From contig NC_043989.1 in assembly GCF_902150065.1 (NCBI RefSeq), positions 27,350,667 to 27,414,666 on the forward strand: a DNA stretch of 64,000 nucleotides, written 5' to 3'. The DNA comes from Myripristis murdjan (Eukaryota; Chordata; Actinopteri; Holocentriformes; Holocentridae). The notes beneath the pieces are model-generated. The model searched no databases, was not told the origin of the DNA, and was given only the letters and a program-made list of their open reading frames with translations. This document shows, piece by piece, positions 1 to 19,300 of this stretch. Position 1 is the stretch's first letter; every line of letters starts with the position of its first letter. Both the position numbers and the translations under genes were made by a program.

Positions 1-1986
1 CACCGCCAGTGAGAGAAAAACTCAGTTTTCCAAAAGTCCTGTCAAAGGTGTCTTGGGAGATTAGTTTTTCTACAAAACTGCTTCTTTTCCGTCGTTTTTC
101 CATACAATATGGCTGCGGAGGTTAAAGCCTGTTTTTTTTTTTTATTTATTTGCTAAATCTCTCCGCTCAGGGGATTAGGACAGCAGTTGTGTACAGCCGT
201 ATAATCTGTCTCTCCGCTGGCCCACAGTAATCATTCTAAAACGCACTTTTCTGGCTGACGCATGCGCAGACAAGTACTGGTCCTCTGATGAAACCACGCC
301 CTTGACTGTCAGGGAGAGAGGTGCACCTGCACGCATGCTGCATTCATGTCCCGTGGGAAAAAATGTCAAATCACTTAACAATGAAAGAAAGAGCCTCGAC
401 ATGACAGGTCACAGGGAACTGATGGATTGTGTGTGCGTGTTGGAAATCTGTAAACTATTCTACAAACAAGGTGCTTTTTGACGGGGCTGCCCAGGTGCTA
501 CTGTCACGCCACTGCACCTAAAAGATTAATACTGACTGTTGAGGCTGAAGGTACAGTGGCTTATTTTTCCATCTCTTTCACACTGGTACATGCACTAATG
601 CACTTGCAAATGTACAGCAGAAAAAAATAAAATAAAATAAAAAATAAAATAAAACAAAATAAATCCTATAAGCATTTGTACCTAGCCATGAATTAACTGA
701 GATATTATCCACTTGGCATGCCTTGAAAAAGACACTGTTCAACCAAAGTCTTGCACTATATGAAATGAAAATTTGCATAGCTCTAAGTGCACCAACGTTC
801 AGCTCTTCGTGCTTAGGACGTCACTGCAGATTATTTTCTTTTTTATGATGTCTGAAATCAAGACAAATTGACGTCCATCACCAAAAGTCAGCTAGAAGTG
901 CTCATAAACTACCCAAAAGCTGCGGTGGAATGCTGCATATAAGTAGGAAACAATATTTTCCGTTTTTCTCATATGTATTGAATGCATCATCGCCCATAGT
1001 AGTGATGTTACGGGAGTTATGCCACGAGAGGCCGTGCTTTTCCATTTACAACACGGCGGGTAACAGAAAAATATTTAATTTTCAGTCTATAATGACATGG
1101 TGATGAAATGATGACACTAGTTTAATGCCATTCTTTACACACGATTGTGAACAGTCGTTAAACACGTTCACAGTTGGCAGATAAGGGTACTGGTGAATTT
1201 CAGTTGCGCATTAATACATCCAATTAACCTCCACGCGTTACCGGTGTGCTACTACTGCACGTGACGACTCAGCCAATCAGAACTGAGGATCTGTGGGTAA
1301 ACTGTTCTTTATAATTATTATTATTTATAATAAGAGGTACCATAACCAGCATATTAATCAGAGTTACTGACTAATATGTAGACCCTTATGGCCTTCATAC
1401 GCTAAAAAAAAAAAAAAAAAAAAAAACACAAACACAAACACATTTGGCATGTGCCTCGAATTGGCGTCATAAAGTTGTAATAAACAGGAAGCTTAGATGG
1501 TCAAACAGAGTTCATGTGAGTTTGTCCTCCACTACATCCCTAATATAAACATAATATAGTGGCAGCAGCATGGAGATATGAAAGCTAGGTTATGCTGTTG
1601 CATTTGTAGTTTTCTTTCATCTTTGTTGACCAGGAGTCAACAAATTCACTGTGAATGTGTTGTTTAAATACACAGATCGATCAGCTACAGTTAAACATTT
1701 ATCTGCACAGAGAGGGTGGGGGGCTGCTCTCCTGTGTATTCCTGCACTGACCATTTGTACTGGTCTCTGTACAAAGGCATTCTTACTCTACATACTTACA
1801 GAACAAATATCTTAAATTGCAAGTCTACATTTGTTTATATTTTTCTTTCTTTCTTTTTTTTACTAATCTGTATACATAATTATAACAGCAATTGCACTGT
1901 TCAATGTGCACTTTTTGCTGTTTTATGTCACACTTGCTGCGGCAATGTAAACGTGTTTCCCATGCCAATAAACCCGCTTTGAATGG

Positions 1987-2062
<76 letters not shown>

Positions 2063-3119
2063 ATGCTCCTGCTCATCCGCCCTCCCTCTTCGTTAAGCCG
2101 ATAAGGAAGCGCTTCATTACGGCCCGTGAGCGGGCGGAGCTGGCCGCCGCTGTGTTTACTGCATCCCAGCCAGGCAGCAAAGAAAACAGCTGTTTCATCC
2201 CTGTCGCTCTCACTCACGCTCAGTTCGGTTGGGGCATTTTTTTTCCTGCGCACAGACAAAACACTGAACACCGAGATAATCATCATCATGAACTTTGGCA
2301 AAAGCTGAGAGAGCATGGAGGGTTTAAGCCCCTCATTTTCAATGTTGCAAAGATCAGCACAGATAATAGGGACCTTGCAAGAACACACTTTCAACATTGG
2401 GGTAAAAAAAAAAAAAAAAAAAATGAACAGGATAGTACATATAACCGTGCCTAGAAAAACATAATAAAGTGATGTTGAGTATGTTGGAAGCGCAGCCTAT
2501 ATTCCACCATTATAGACAGAAAATCTCCACAATTACGTTTTGAGGCAAAACTAGAGCAACATGATTTAACCTGGTGTGTTGTAACAGTCACGTCACTCTC
2601 CACAGTGAATAGACTCATGATTATGTAATTTTACCTACAGTGCTCTGCATGACGTTTAAAACGATGCAACACTGACACCTCGTGGCTGGTGGTTGAATGA
2701 GGCAGCAGGCCACAGTTGAAGACTTGGAGATATTTCGCATCAGATTTCAAGTTATCTGTAGGATATGTAGTACATCCAACTACTATGATTAACATGAATA
2801 AATGTTTCAATTATAACAGCTTTACATAATAGGCACATACTGCTACACACTACTGTACACAGCAGATAGTTTCCACAGCTGTTTGTAATTCAACACAATG
2901 CTGATCACTAAAGTCTGCTACGGCTGTGTTAGTACATCATGTTCTCATAAAATAAAGACTTGTTTCCCAAGTGTGGATCATAGTCATTTTAATTAACTAC
3001 CAGGTACAGTATTAAAAAAAGCATCAGATGACACATTTTAAGTACTGCTGTTGAAGAGCTACTCACACATCCTGTATTTCTACAATGCAAGGAAATTAAT
3101 CCAAAACAAGGCCATGTTA
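1..3119. other. non-coding flank with simple repeats
   Basis: I see no conserved coding exon here. The stretch holds an A-rich TAAAA-type repeat (about 624-665), poly-A at 1405-1426 and 2404-2422, and a long GA repeat (1989-2060). Around 1716-1980 the sequence resembles the 3' tail of a non-LTR element, because a motif like CCAATAAACCCGCTTTGAA runs straight into the GA repeat; that reading is tentative. A GCATGCGCAG word near 259-268 resembles an NRF1 site. Short open frames here are repeat-driven and show no family resemblance. Confidence 0.5.
1989..2060. repeat. (GA)n microsatellite, ~72 bp
   Basis: This is an uninterrupted GA dinucleotide run of about 36 units. It follows what looks like a retroposon tail, a common place for such repeats to arise. 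Confidence 0.95.
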
Positions 3120-3473
3120 TATTGAGAATGTTTTTATTCAAAGTTTATTCCCCTTAGTGCTTCAAGTACACCTTACAACAGCATTTGGGCTGGGTAAATG
3201 CAGTGGAGGGTGCTCAATGATGAAGAGTAGCACGTCGCCATGCCAACAACAACACTAGGGTGGGTGTGTGTCTTATACAGTGAAATCAGAGCCACAACTT
3301 TTTTTCTCCACCAAGTTTTTTTCCTTAGATTTTAGAACACAAACAAAAAAAGTTCAAAAATAACAATAAATCTGCAACAGGATTTTACAGTAAAGGGAGG
3401 GGGGTAGGGGGGGGCGAAACTCCAACAACTTCCTGTCCACGGCGGAGGGGAGAGGGTACAATTAGGTAACAGG
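3120..3473 (-). other. ran: ran 3' UTR
   Basis: This lies downstream of the ran stop codon on the minus strand. Minus-strand AATAAA words (seen as TTTATT on the plus strand, about 3132-3149) give plausible poly(A) signals, so the transcript probably ends near 3120. No open frame of interest is present. Confidence 0.55.
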
Positions 3474-6171
<2,698 letters not shown>

Positions 6172-7255
6172 TGTCGAATCTGTCGTGGTCTCGGTAGTCT
6201 ACTTTGAGACAAAACAAGGCGGGATAGTGAAGTTAGTTTTCCATTATCACTTCAGCACGATAACAAGCTATCATATAGAGTAAGTTAACTAGTATTATTA
6301 ATCATTATAGAGTGCCCTAGGAACTATCCGAGCCAAAATTGGGAACAAAGTTAAAGTAATGATGCATCAAAGTTGATTTCTGAGCCAGCGTGCTCCTGTC
6401 GCCTCTGGGCGGCAACGTTACAGCTAAGCAGCTAACCAAATTAGCCGTTAACCAATTCTAGCAATTTCTCCCCAAGCTAACGTTAACGGTGAACGCAGTC
6501 GGACATGATGCAAAGCGGAATCCCAACTGTAGATTCTCACTCCACAACATACACCGAATCGCCATGACAGCAACGTCGAGCCCGAAATAGTGAGAAAACA
6601 ACATGGGAAGCTCACTTGTTAAGCTGTATCTTGACGCGGAAGGTTTGCTAGCTAGCTACCGTTAGCTAAATGCTAGTAGTTTGAGTGCGCCATTACGATC
6701 GCGCGACCCGCACTTTTTTCTTGTTCGTCTGGAACAATCGGAGTGGAAAGCATCTAGTGTTCCATGTTGCGGTTGGTCGAGGGTTTGAACAAAAATAAAA
6801 CTTTCGGGACACTACAAAATGCTTTCGCGTAGTCGAATTGATCCCAACCGCCATCGGACTGTAAAAGGTAGAAACAAGAACGGCTCAAAAGAACAATGCC
6901 AAGAAATCAGTGAGAGCTACACCGTGAGTTGCTAACCCGTTAGCTTGTACAACATGGAAGCCATTCTTTTCACGAAGCTAACAGGCTAGCTGTGAGTTAG
7001 CAAGAAACCAATGGATAAATCTGTTCTGATAACTTAAACACGCGGTGAGACTTACAACGCAACATGAAACAAAAGAGCTTCTAAAATATACCCCGAAGTT
7101 TGTGGCGTTGTAGTCTACTTCCCCGATCCGCACCTATTTTGAATTTAGGATGGCACGTTGTGAGGGAAAATGTTTAGACTCACCCGGTGTTGCTGCGAAG
7201 AGGGAAAGAAGTAAATGGCTGCGTTCGCGGGAGATTCAGCGTGGACTATGAGTCA
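6172..7255 (-). promoter_or_regulatory. ran: ran 5' region: non-coding exon 1, intron 1, promoter
   Basis: A 5' UTR exon is likely at about 7184-7255, because a minus-strand GTGAGT donor begins at 7183. It probably joins a short UTR segment upstream of the ATG at 6171, with an acceptor near 6200. The intron is packed with GTTAGC/GCTAAC words (6421-7003). The exact transcription start is not resolved. Confidence 0.5.
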
Positions 7256-7268
7256 GTTTCCGCCCTTA

Positions 7269-7276
7269 TCACGTGA
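7269..7276. promoter_or_regulatory. TCACGTGA E-box in ran promoter
   Basis: This is a perfect palindromic E-box (USF, MYC/MAX or TFE type) just upstream of the proposed ran exon 1. A CCATCTT word (7278-7284), matching a YY1 site, and an upstream TGAGTCA AP-1-like word near 7250 lie close by. The position next to a housekeeping 5' end makes a functional site plausible; it is inferred from sequence only. Confidence 0.45.
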
Positions 7277-7829
7277 CCATCTTAGCGGTAAAATACGCAT
7301 TTTAGTGCAGTCACCGGCTGTGGCACTAAAGGACTGACCCTGATTACCATAACACATCTGAAATATATTTCATCAAAACTCTGAAGTGTGCACTATTTTG
7401 ATTAATAACATCAAACTCTTTGCCATATCGCCTATTAACAATTCAGCTGTAGATATTGGTAATTCCATTTTCAGATATCTGCAGTTTAATTGTAACTGGT
7501 CATAATTCGGATTCAAGATTTATTTCTCCATGATTCAAGATATCTGCATAGTCCCTTTTCAGATGCTGCATATTGTCACTAGTCAGCATGACGTTGCATC
7601 TTGAAGAGGCTCGTCAGAATGACGTAGATAATCTCAAACTGAAATTATGACTTGTCATATTTTATCGTTTTTATACATAGCCTCACTTCTCGGCACAACC
7701 CAACTTAAAGTCATCAGTCATACTACATAAATCAAGGAAGTGTATTAATTTTGAGTGAAGCATGATTGGTGATTGGCAACGATATGTTTTTTCTTAGTAT
7801 ATCAAGAGAATGAATACTTTGGTGAATTA

Positions 7830-8292
7830 TACACTCAGAGGCCACTTTATTAGGTCAAGCTGTAAAATCTAATCCAATCCAACTGTTGTGCCATAGTTTC
7901 CTTTTATGATGCCTATAATGCACAGGTTTTCTTTTTGTCACAATAATAGAGATGTTCATTCTGTTCTCTGGCATTGAGCTCATAGTTAGTGCTGCTGTTG
8001 AACTGGACTGCATTTTACTGAGAGCTGTTTCTACTATTCTGCCCCCTCTCATGTATATAAATAGGGAGGACAAAAACTTAGAAACACCTCTCGGTATAAT
8101 GTAGTCCAGTACAAGACCTCTGCAAACTACAATGTCAGTAATAAACATGGAATTAAATGTATACATTCTCCACAGTGTCAACAAAAACTGATCATTATAA
8201 ACTTTCTTAAAAGGTAGAATTTATGGCAGAGCTGTTGCACTGAACTGCATTAGACTGTACAGGTGGAGCTGATGAAGTAGACACTGAGTGTA
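7830..8292. mobile_element. TA-flanked fold-back MITE
   Basis: The left end, TACACTCAGAGGCCACTTTA, is mirrored by the right end, which finishes in CACTGAGTGTA. The inverted arms stay alignable for roughly 80-90 bases; both carry a diverged form of the word CTGCCATAAATTC. The ends begin and finish with TA, which fits a Tc1/mariner-like target. The arrangement matches a very common teleost non-autonomous repeat, and the copy is diverged and therefore old. Confidence 0.65.
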
Positions 8293-8333
8293 GATTCCAA
8301 GCCAGTTTAATTAAATAAATAAATAAATAAAAT

Positions 8334-8336
<3 letters not shown>

Positions 8337-8364
<28 letters not shown>
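8337..8364. repeat. (CA)n microsatellite
   Basis: This is a short CA dinucleotide run just after an AAAT-type tract, next to the fold-back element that ends at 8292. Confidence 0.9.
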
Positions 8365-8366
<2 letters not shown>

Positions 8367-8766
8367 ACGTGGTAACATGAAGATTTTTAATAGTTAAACA
8401 TAACACATTATGCTCTTTCAAAGTGCCCTATTATTTAAATCACTTACATGCTTTCAGATTGCATCAGACATTATTCTTCACAAGCTGCAGATTGGCGATA
8501 TGGCCAAAATGCAGAATATAATATCAAAATCAATAAAGTGCCATAAAGTCAAGGATAGTATGTGCATTTATATATTGTGCGTGTTTTATAGGTTCCTGAC
8601 AGGGTCAGTGGCTGTAGCTGTATGTGTACTGCACTGCTCATTTGAGACTCACTGGAACATCTGTAAAAACTACATGAATCTCTTTGCTGCATAGTAGAAT
8701 CACACATATATAATGTGCTAATAGGACATGTTGTCTTGGCAGACAGTTTACAATCCAACAGCCAGT

Positions 8767-11262
<2,496 letters not shown>

Positions 11263-13330
11263 CTCAGCAGCAAACTGGAGAAACAGAGGTGGAGCTGCAC
11301 TATCATCCACATTAAATTGAAAAAAAAAAAACTGAAATGTCACAGTGACTGAGGAAAACCTCCACTGCTGCCACCATGTGACCAGAGGAAGCTCTTCTCT
11401 GAAACAAAGGAGAGGAAGGAGGGAGGGAGGGAGACTGCCAGCTGATTGAGCACCAGCATCATGTAATCTGCCGCTCCAAATCCCTGGATTTACGTCAGCC
11501 TTCCCGACAAACACGAGCCCCTTAGAAAAATGTGCGCTCCTCAGCGGCATTCACAAACTTGTTGAACCATAGAGTTACACTGGCCTACCAAAAGTACATA
11601 CATTTGGTGATTTTCTCATTAACGACAGCAGTTTTAATTAACTCCCTGCCTAGTGTGGACACACTGTAACCTGAAGTAGCACATCCTACATAACTACAGC
11701 GTTCACCAAAATCGCAGTCATGATGGACTAAAGTCAGACAGACAGCAATATGAAGTCAAAATTAATCACACAATATAATCACAAGAAGACAGCATTTGTC
11801 ATCATCATTCACTGCACATACCTCTTTCACAACTTTGACCAGCGACAGGCAGCAGACGCAACAGGCACTCGGAGCTGCGCAATTGCTTTGTGCGTATTTA
11901 TGCTGCGTTCACGTGCTCCTCGGAAGATCCTACTTCTGTGCGGAAGTCGTAAGTAGTACTCTTGGTGCTTATTCGAGTTTGTTTGCTTGGAAACAAATTA
12001 ATGGATCAATCAATTAATTAATTGAATGGACACATGAACATTAGTTTTTGTGGTCGTTGTGTGTCATTTATCAAATAGCATAAAGTTTAAAACTACTACT
12101 ACAGAAAGGTGAGGAGGAAAATGCACATTATGTTTTTAATTCAACATATGAAGCATCTAATGTTTCACAAGCATAAATATAGGAATATATGGTAATTATT
12201 TTCAAACTGCCGAAAAAAATATAAACAAATCTGCCTGACGATGTAATGCCAAACCACTTTTCATGCTCTCTATCGTCTAAACATATCAGTTTGTGATATT
12301 TGGGTATCAAAATAGCGTACCTCAACTTCAGCCAACTATTTTTACCACCAGTAGGAACCATTCTTTTGCCCACTATCTATATATGTGATTGCAGTCTTTC
12401 CCACAGCACCTGAAGGCAGCAGATGGATGAGGAAACAAGAGGAAGCCTTTTTGGATGGCCTGTGTCATACCCAGTATGGCATATGCAAACATTTTCCCTC
12501 ACTGCTCATTTGACTCAGTCTAAGTAATGCTCATTAACATGTATGTATCATGAGGAAATATTCCAAAAATGGTCTAATTCACTGCTACAACAGCCCATAG
12601 TTGTGCTTAGGTGGGAGTACATACATCTGAGAGGGCGAGCAGGGCGGGTGACAGACTGAGAAAGAATGACAGACAGAGATGAAGACAGAGGCAGAAACTG
12701 AGAAAGAACAACAGAGGGAGGGAGAGAGAAACGAACAGAGGGAGGAAGCAGAGATGAGAGCAGCGGAGACAGAAAGAGCGAGAGATGACCTTTCTGTCTA
12801 CTTCTCCCATCACTGAGGAGCTAAAACTTCACTTCTTCACGAGGCCAAACCGAGGGATCAAAGTGAGGGACATTTAAAAGGTATCTGAAGTTAAACTGAA
12901 GTCATTTAGCAGATGGAACAGGCTTGCTCGATGGGTGCGGTTATGCTCGTGGTTGGAGGAGAGGAAGTCAACTAGTTTTACACTTCTGCTAAAAACCAAA
13001 GAGCAAGTCTATAAGGGGTGAGAAACAAACTTTTATTGCTTTTTGGTGAAGCTTTTGGTACAATATGGTGTAGTGTTAAAACTGTGACTGAGCATATCCC
13101 ATTACATCAAGGTGCATACTAAGGTACTACTAATAAACAAACATGCCACTCTGAGCAGCACTGTTAGTTTGATGTAAGAAGGTTAACATGTCCAAAATAT
13201 TAATATATGGGCAGAGGCGTAAATGAGGACTCCTCTGACAAACTGCCCACATAGGCTTCACATTAACATGATGATGGAGCAGGGTGCACAGTCCATGTTG
13301 AATTATGAGACAATATTGTCATTTCTCCTC
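11263..13330. other. head-to-head intergenic region, ndufs8 / tbc1d10c
   Basis: This spans the ndufs8 5' UTR (exon edge near 11274, then unplaced upstream non-coding exons) and the region before the first recognisable tbc1d10c exon. The promoters of both genes should lie here, since they point away from each other. A GA-rich purine stretch (about 12640-12790) and a short GGGA run (11414-11434) are visible. I found no conserved coding exon. Confidence 0.4.
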
Positions 13331-13339
13331 CAAACGTAA

Positions 13340-16300
13340 GAGTCGAATACATCGATCGGCCCAGACGAACCTCAGTGAAGAGGATAGTTCTGGCTCGGAG
13401 CGGCCACTGAGACAGATCGGTTCGGCTTCATTTGACCAATGGACCACAGCTGGGTGAGTAGTCAGGTTTCTACTTGGCACTGTGGCGCTGACATAAACAA
13501 AGGAAATTGTGCTGGTTTTCTGGCAGTTTCCAAACTCTTTTCTTTACAGCAGTTTAATTTTTGCAGTTAAAATGGTAGGTAGACAGATGGACCCTGAGGT
13601 TAAAGGTGAGATTATTCAGCTCAGTCTTCAGGGAGGCAAAATAGAAGGACCAAGGTGTTCTAAAAATGCATACATACGCACAATACAAAAATAAATAGCA
13701 TCAAGTTTCTTCATCATCTGCAGATGAAGCAGTGTAAAATCAGGATATGACCAGACAAAAAAATTGCAACAGCTCCCCGACACCTTCACCCTCTTTATTG
13801 ATAACATCCTGGCCCGTTGCTATAGAGACATGAGCGCCACCATCGTGTGGTTTTCCTGTTTCCTGTCTCGTTTTGGGGTGCAGCCTTGTTCAGTCTGTGA
13901 TGATAACACACAAAAGTGCATGCAGCTTTGTGCGCTGACCTAGTCAATTCCATTTAAATGCCTGCATTCAGAGCCACATTATAGCCCATGGGTCAGACAC
14001 GTGCAATAAGTACGGCTATGGATTTTCTGTTTGAAATACTCTCCTGTTTCTTTGTACCTCATTCTGTGTCAGGAGTGTGGGCCCACCCCCTGAGCTGGTC
14101 AGACAAAGGGAGGCCAAGTGGATCAACATCATCAGCCAGTGGGATCGCATCTTGATGAAGAAGAGCAGCAAGGTCAGTCCTGGTGAAGACACTGAAAAAT
14201 ATTAAATGTATTGTAATGCCAAGACAGGTGATGAGCTTCCATAATGGCAACAGTGGTAACATACAGTCACATATGGAATATCACTGTAGTCATTTGGACT
14301 GACTGTGTCTCCCTTCACTCGCTCATGTCCCACAGGTCAAAATACAGTGTCAGAAGGGCATCCCGGCCTCGCTCAGAGCAAAGTGCTGGCCACTGCTGTG
14401 TGGAGCGACCAACAGGACGAAACACAACAAAGACCTCTACCAGGTAACACAGATAACCAGACACAGGGAAAAGGAAAACAGAAGCAGGCCTGATACGAAT
14501 ACAGATGTAGAGGAGGAGTAGCTGAGGCATTTTTTCTGTTATTAAATATCACCATGCTACAGCTGGGTAACACTGGATGTTGTAAAAAAGTGACAGAAAG
14601 GCAAAGGAGATGACATTTAACCAGCCCAGGCTTCATGTCAAGGCCTCGTCGGTAGAAGGACTGCACCTCGACCCCCTCTCTTAATGACAGAGTTATAGTA
14701 CCTTCTGTGTCTGTGTGCCAGTCTCTGGATTCACAGCCGGCTCTGCAGAGCTGGGTGGATGTTATCGAGCGAGACCTGGACCGGCAGTTTCCTTTCCACG
14801 AGATGTTCCTGTCCCGGGACGGACACGGGTATGCTACATTTCTGCTTCTACTCTTTTCTACTGACAAACAAACAGCAACAGAATAATCCTGTATTTCAGA
14901 AAGTGAGTAACAGTGACTACGTTTATGTGCACAAAATATTACGAATTTGGCCTGGATTCTGAAAAAAGACAATAATTCTACTGAGGTGATTACAGAGCTA
15001 ATGAAAATTAATACGAACACAGCCTCCACAGCCTCTTTGGTTCATATTGAAAAGGTGTTGCAATATTTGCACATATCCAAGTCTTTCATAATGTTTAAAA
15101 GTAGGTGTGTTTCTCTTCCAACCAGAAGCATTTTTGTAGAGCGTCCTGGAATCTCACTTGGTGAGAGTGTGTACCACTTATCGTGCCCAGGCCTTTTGCT
15201 GCATGTCATCCCCTCTCTCTCCTGCCTTTCCTGTCTCTCGCCTTTGTGGCTGTAAAATAAACCAGAAATGCCCAAAAAATCTTAAAAGAAATGTGGGGTT
15301 TTCTTTTGTGAGTGCATCTCTACCTCAGCCTTGCCAACTGTTGGCTAGTTGGTTTGTTTACAACACAGAGCTGACTGTAAAATACCAAGAGGCTGTGTCG
15401 CAAACTGCGTTTAAAAACTCCAGTTGAGATGCACAGTCCAGATTCACTGCATACCTGGGAATGCTCCTAAAACACAAATAATGTCTTAATCGGAAAATGC
15501 TACACTCGTTAAAAGGCCTAATTTGAAATATCCAAACAGGAGAAGCTGTTTACCTTACGTGTATCATATTATAAATATTGTTATAGTTGGAATAATAGTG
15601 GAAAATTGGTGTGCATGTAAACTTACAATGAGTTCTAGGGATGGAAATCGTTATACAATTCATCATATCTGGGTGGCAATTTGATATGTATTGCGATTCT
15701 GTTAGTATTGCGATTCAGTTGTTCAATATTGTGTGATTTTGGATCACTTTTTGTCAGTCAAATTTACTTTGAGCTTTTAACATTTAATGCAGGCCTAAAG
15801 ATTGTTTTGTTTTGCTGGTCAGATTCAAACATGGTGTTTTTCTCTGAGGCTTTTAACCTGATATGGTTAATGTGGGCTCACACATCGCTCATATTACCAC
15901 ACTACTTGACTTTTCTGTTTGCATAGTTTGCATACAGCAGTGCTCATGCCAAACTAATCTTTACTTTCTCAACGATTAAAACCAAAGATCTTCCAGATGT
16001 TTGATTTAAAGAGTGGAGTTGCAGCATGAATCTGTTTTTTTTCTTTCAGTCTTTAATTCCTGTGATGATAGGCTTGATTTCCATGATGCTATGCAAGAGA
16101 CCAGCAAGTAAATGTCTGTTTGAGCAGGTCACAAAGCCATCTGTTGCATTCTAAGCAGCAATGTTTTTTTTCTACCTTTAATAAAATTAAAACAGTATTT
16201 ATCAACTCACGGTCGGCACAGCAATGTAAAAAAAAAAAAAAAAAAAAAAAAAGCGCAATTTATAACTGAACAAATTTTTTCCCCATCTCTAATGATTACT

Positions 16301-16345
16301 GTCTCTATTAACTTGTAATCTGTGTGTATTGTTACTGTGGTGTGT

Positions 16346-16385
<40 letters not shown>

Positions 16386-19300
16386 GCAGCGCGGTTTGTT
16401 CCGGGTGTTGAAGGCCTACACTCAGTACCAGCCAGAGGAGGGTTACTGCCAGGCGCAGGGGCCTGTGGCTGCCGTGCTGCTCATGAACATGCCTGCTGAG
16501 GTAGCGATCAACACCACAATTTGAAAAAAAAAAAAAATCATTAATACAGATATCTAAGGGGAGTTAGAATGCTCCATGTTCTAAATATAATTTATATATA
16601 AATAATGTCAGAGGGACTGAAAGTGGAAGCTCATTAGGCACAGTGGCCAGTGTCAGAGGGAAATCTCTTATCCCATAAGTAATTAACCTACTAAACAAAG
16701 TAGCTCTGTCTTTGCAAAAGATGCATCTGCAGAGCCTCCAGCAACCTAAGACGACCTACATATGTTTGTTGTTTTATGCTGTTAAGATACTGGATAATTA
16801 TCTGTAGCCCACGTGAGGCCAAAGCTATTTCCTACCTTGTTTGGGCAAGAGAGCTGTTGACTTTGAATTTATACTGACAGTTATCCAAAAATGACTGTGA
16901 GCTGCGGTGTTATTTGATACTGACATGCTGACATGTTTTATGTGTCCCGTTGCCTTGTGTAACCCTGCCAGGAGGCTTTCTGGTGCCTGGTGCAGATCAG
17001 TGAGCAGTACCTGCCTGGATACTACAGCCCTCTGCTGGTGAGAACATGTTCCTACATATAGCTATATTCTTCAAAACCTCCTCACGAGGTCCTACAAAGA
17101 TACATGCAGTGTAAGGCAGGAGAATTGAGGACTGTGTTAGAGTACATTACCTACAAAGTCTTTTGCCACATCTACTGTGCATATTTGCTGACTTACAAAT
17201 ACAATGGGAGTGGATGGGGCTTCACTGACTTCCATGTATTTCATAACTAACAAACCATACATGTCACCAGTAAGAGAGTGCAGACATTTGATCAACATGT
17301 CATACTGAGCATTTAGACATTTGAATGGAATTTCTGCTGTACCCTGTGGCTGACCTACAAAGATAATGGTAGTCAAAGTAATCTTATTCAACATTAGACA
17401 GACAGACAGACAGATACAAAAAGCATAAGGTGTTACAAAGGTAATAGCGTAAATCTACAAAGAATGCCTAATGGTCTGACATATATAACGTCTTCATAGC
17501 ATAAAAACTGTGGAGATAGGTGACAAAAATGTCTTTAGAAACCTTTTAAGTATGCAATAAAATATGCAAATGAAAGAAAATTTATTTTAAATTTAAATTA
17601 CACTACATCACCTAGCGATAGAAACTAGGAACACAGTGGATATCTTTTATGCTGGATTGTCAGAGCTTGCAGTGTTGTGTTGTGTAGGAGGGAGTCCTGT
17701 TTGATGCCGCCATGCTGACCTGGGTTTTGAAGAGGACGTGTCCGGCCGCCCACAAACACCTGCAGCGCCACAGCGTGGAGCCACTCATGTTCGCCACCGA
17801 CTGGCTGATGTGTCTGTTCACACGCCATCTGCCCTTCAACACGCTGCTCCGAGTCTGGGACCTCTTCTTCTGCTACGGTACATCCTCCACTTAGGATGAG
17901 AGCCATCCTGCCCTTAACAAATAAACAGCAATAACAGCCCAAACATCTCTCATGAAAGTGGTTATTGAATCAGTGAATGTGATAGTGTTTGGTTACACAA
18001 TAATCCAAATTTCTATGTTTTCACTCTCTATAAAATAGGAGGAAATTTCTGTTGGGTGTAAAATGTTAAGATAATGAATTTAATTCCAGACACTGCATGT
18101 GAATTTAAAAAAAACATATTTCATTTTATGTTGAATTGGACACAAATGCAGTATTCATTACATATTTCAATTGGCTAATATTTTATTTTAAAAATGCAAA
18201 TTTGCATATATTTAAGAACACCTTCTCTCTGTCAATGAGGTCAAAGTGTATTTTCCTGTTTCACTCTTATGAATAACTAGATACTGTGTCATTTACAATG
18301 GGATTTGTAAAATAGTTGTTTATGATACTGCATGCATGACAAGTATAGAAAAAAAAAACTTAATCTTCAGGGTTTTGTTGTTTCGTTTTTTTGTTTTTTT
18401 TTTTTTTCTGTTAAGAAGCAGGATGTCAAATTTGGTGACCATATCTAAAATGTAAGTAGTAAAGAAAGTTATGGAAGAAAGTATGTTTTGCAGAGAAGAT
18501 ACCAAGACTGTTGTACTTTAAGCACTTAAACATGTCTCGTCTAAAAATTTACAAATAGACATATTCACTGTTGTTGTTATGAGGGCCTTTTTTTTTTTTT
18601 TTTTTTTTTTTTAAACAATAATAGTTTCAGTGGGGCAACTTAATCTCAAAATGGACCAAACCAGGTAATAATCACCTCCATTTCCCATGTTTGCTCCCAT
18701 TACCTATTTCCATCCTTTCTGCTGTGTATAAGCATTTCCTTGCTGTTACCCGTCCGTCCTGTCCCGTCCAGGGGTGCGAGTGCTGTACCAGGTGGCGGTG
18801 GTGCTGGTGCGTCTGGTGCTGGGCCGGTCCGAGCAGAGGCAGGAGTGCCAGGGCCAGATGGAGACTCTGGAGAGGCTGCGGGGAGTGAAAGACCATGTGC
18901 AACAGGAAGACGATGCCTTCATAGCGGAAGTAAGAACCAAAAATGTGACAGTGCTGAGGACGTCCAGTTCACAAGCCACCTGTCACTTCTCACTGCAAGA
19001 AGCTGAACAAGAGCAAAGCTATCCTCAAAGACATGTACTGAGTTACACAGAAAAAGTTTCTCAAGGCAATGCTATATAACAATGCCTGAAAGAATGTGTT
19101 TAATTTGAAATACGGGGCATTAAATGCTCTCTGTATTTATAATGGTCACACTCAGACAGACCGCTGGCTGCCAGAAACTACAGTTGGACATGAACACAAA
19201 CCAAATCATTTTAACTGAGGTCATCAATTATTAAGCAGAATGTGAAATTCCTTTTGAGTGTACTGTCCTCCTCTCCAATATTTTCATGCAGATGCTTGTC

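Noticed and set aside
1825-2397. 190-codon open frame on the minus strand with a long Ser-Leu run
   Set aside because: It is the translation of the GA/CT microsatellite plus flanking unique DNA. No family resemblance and no splice or start context.
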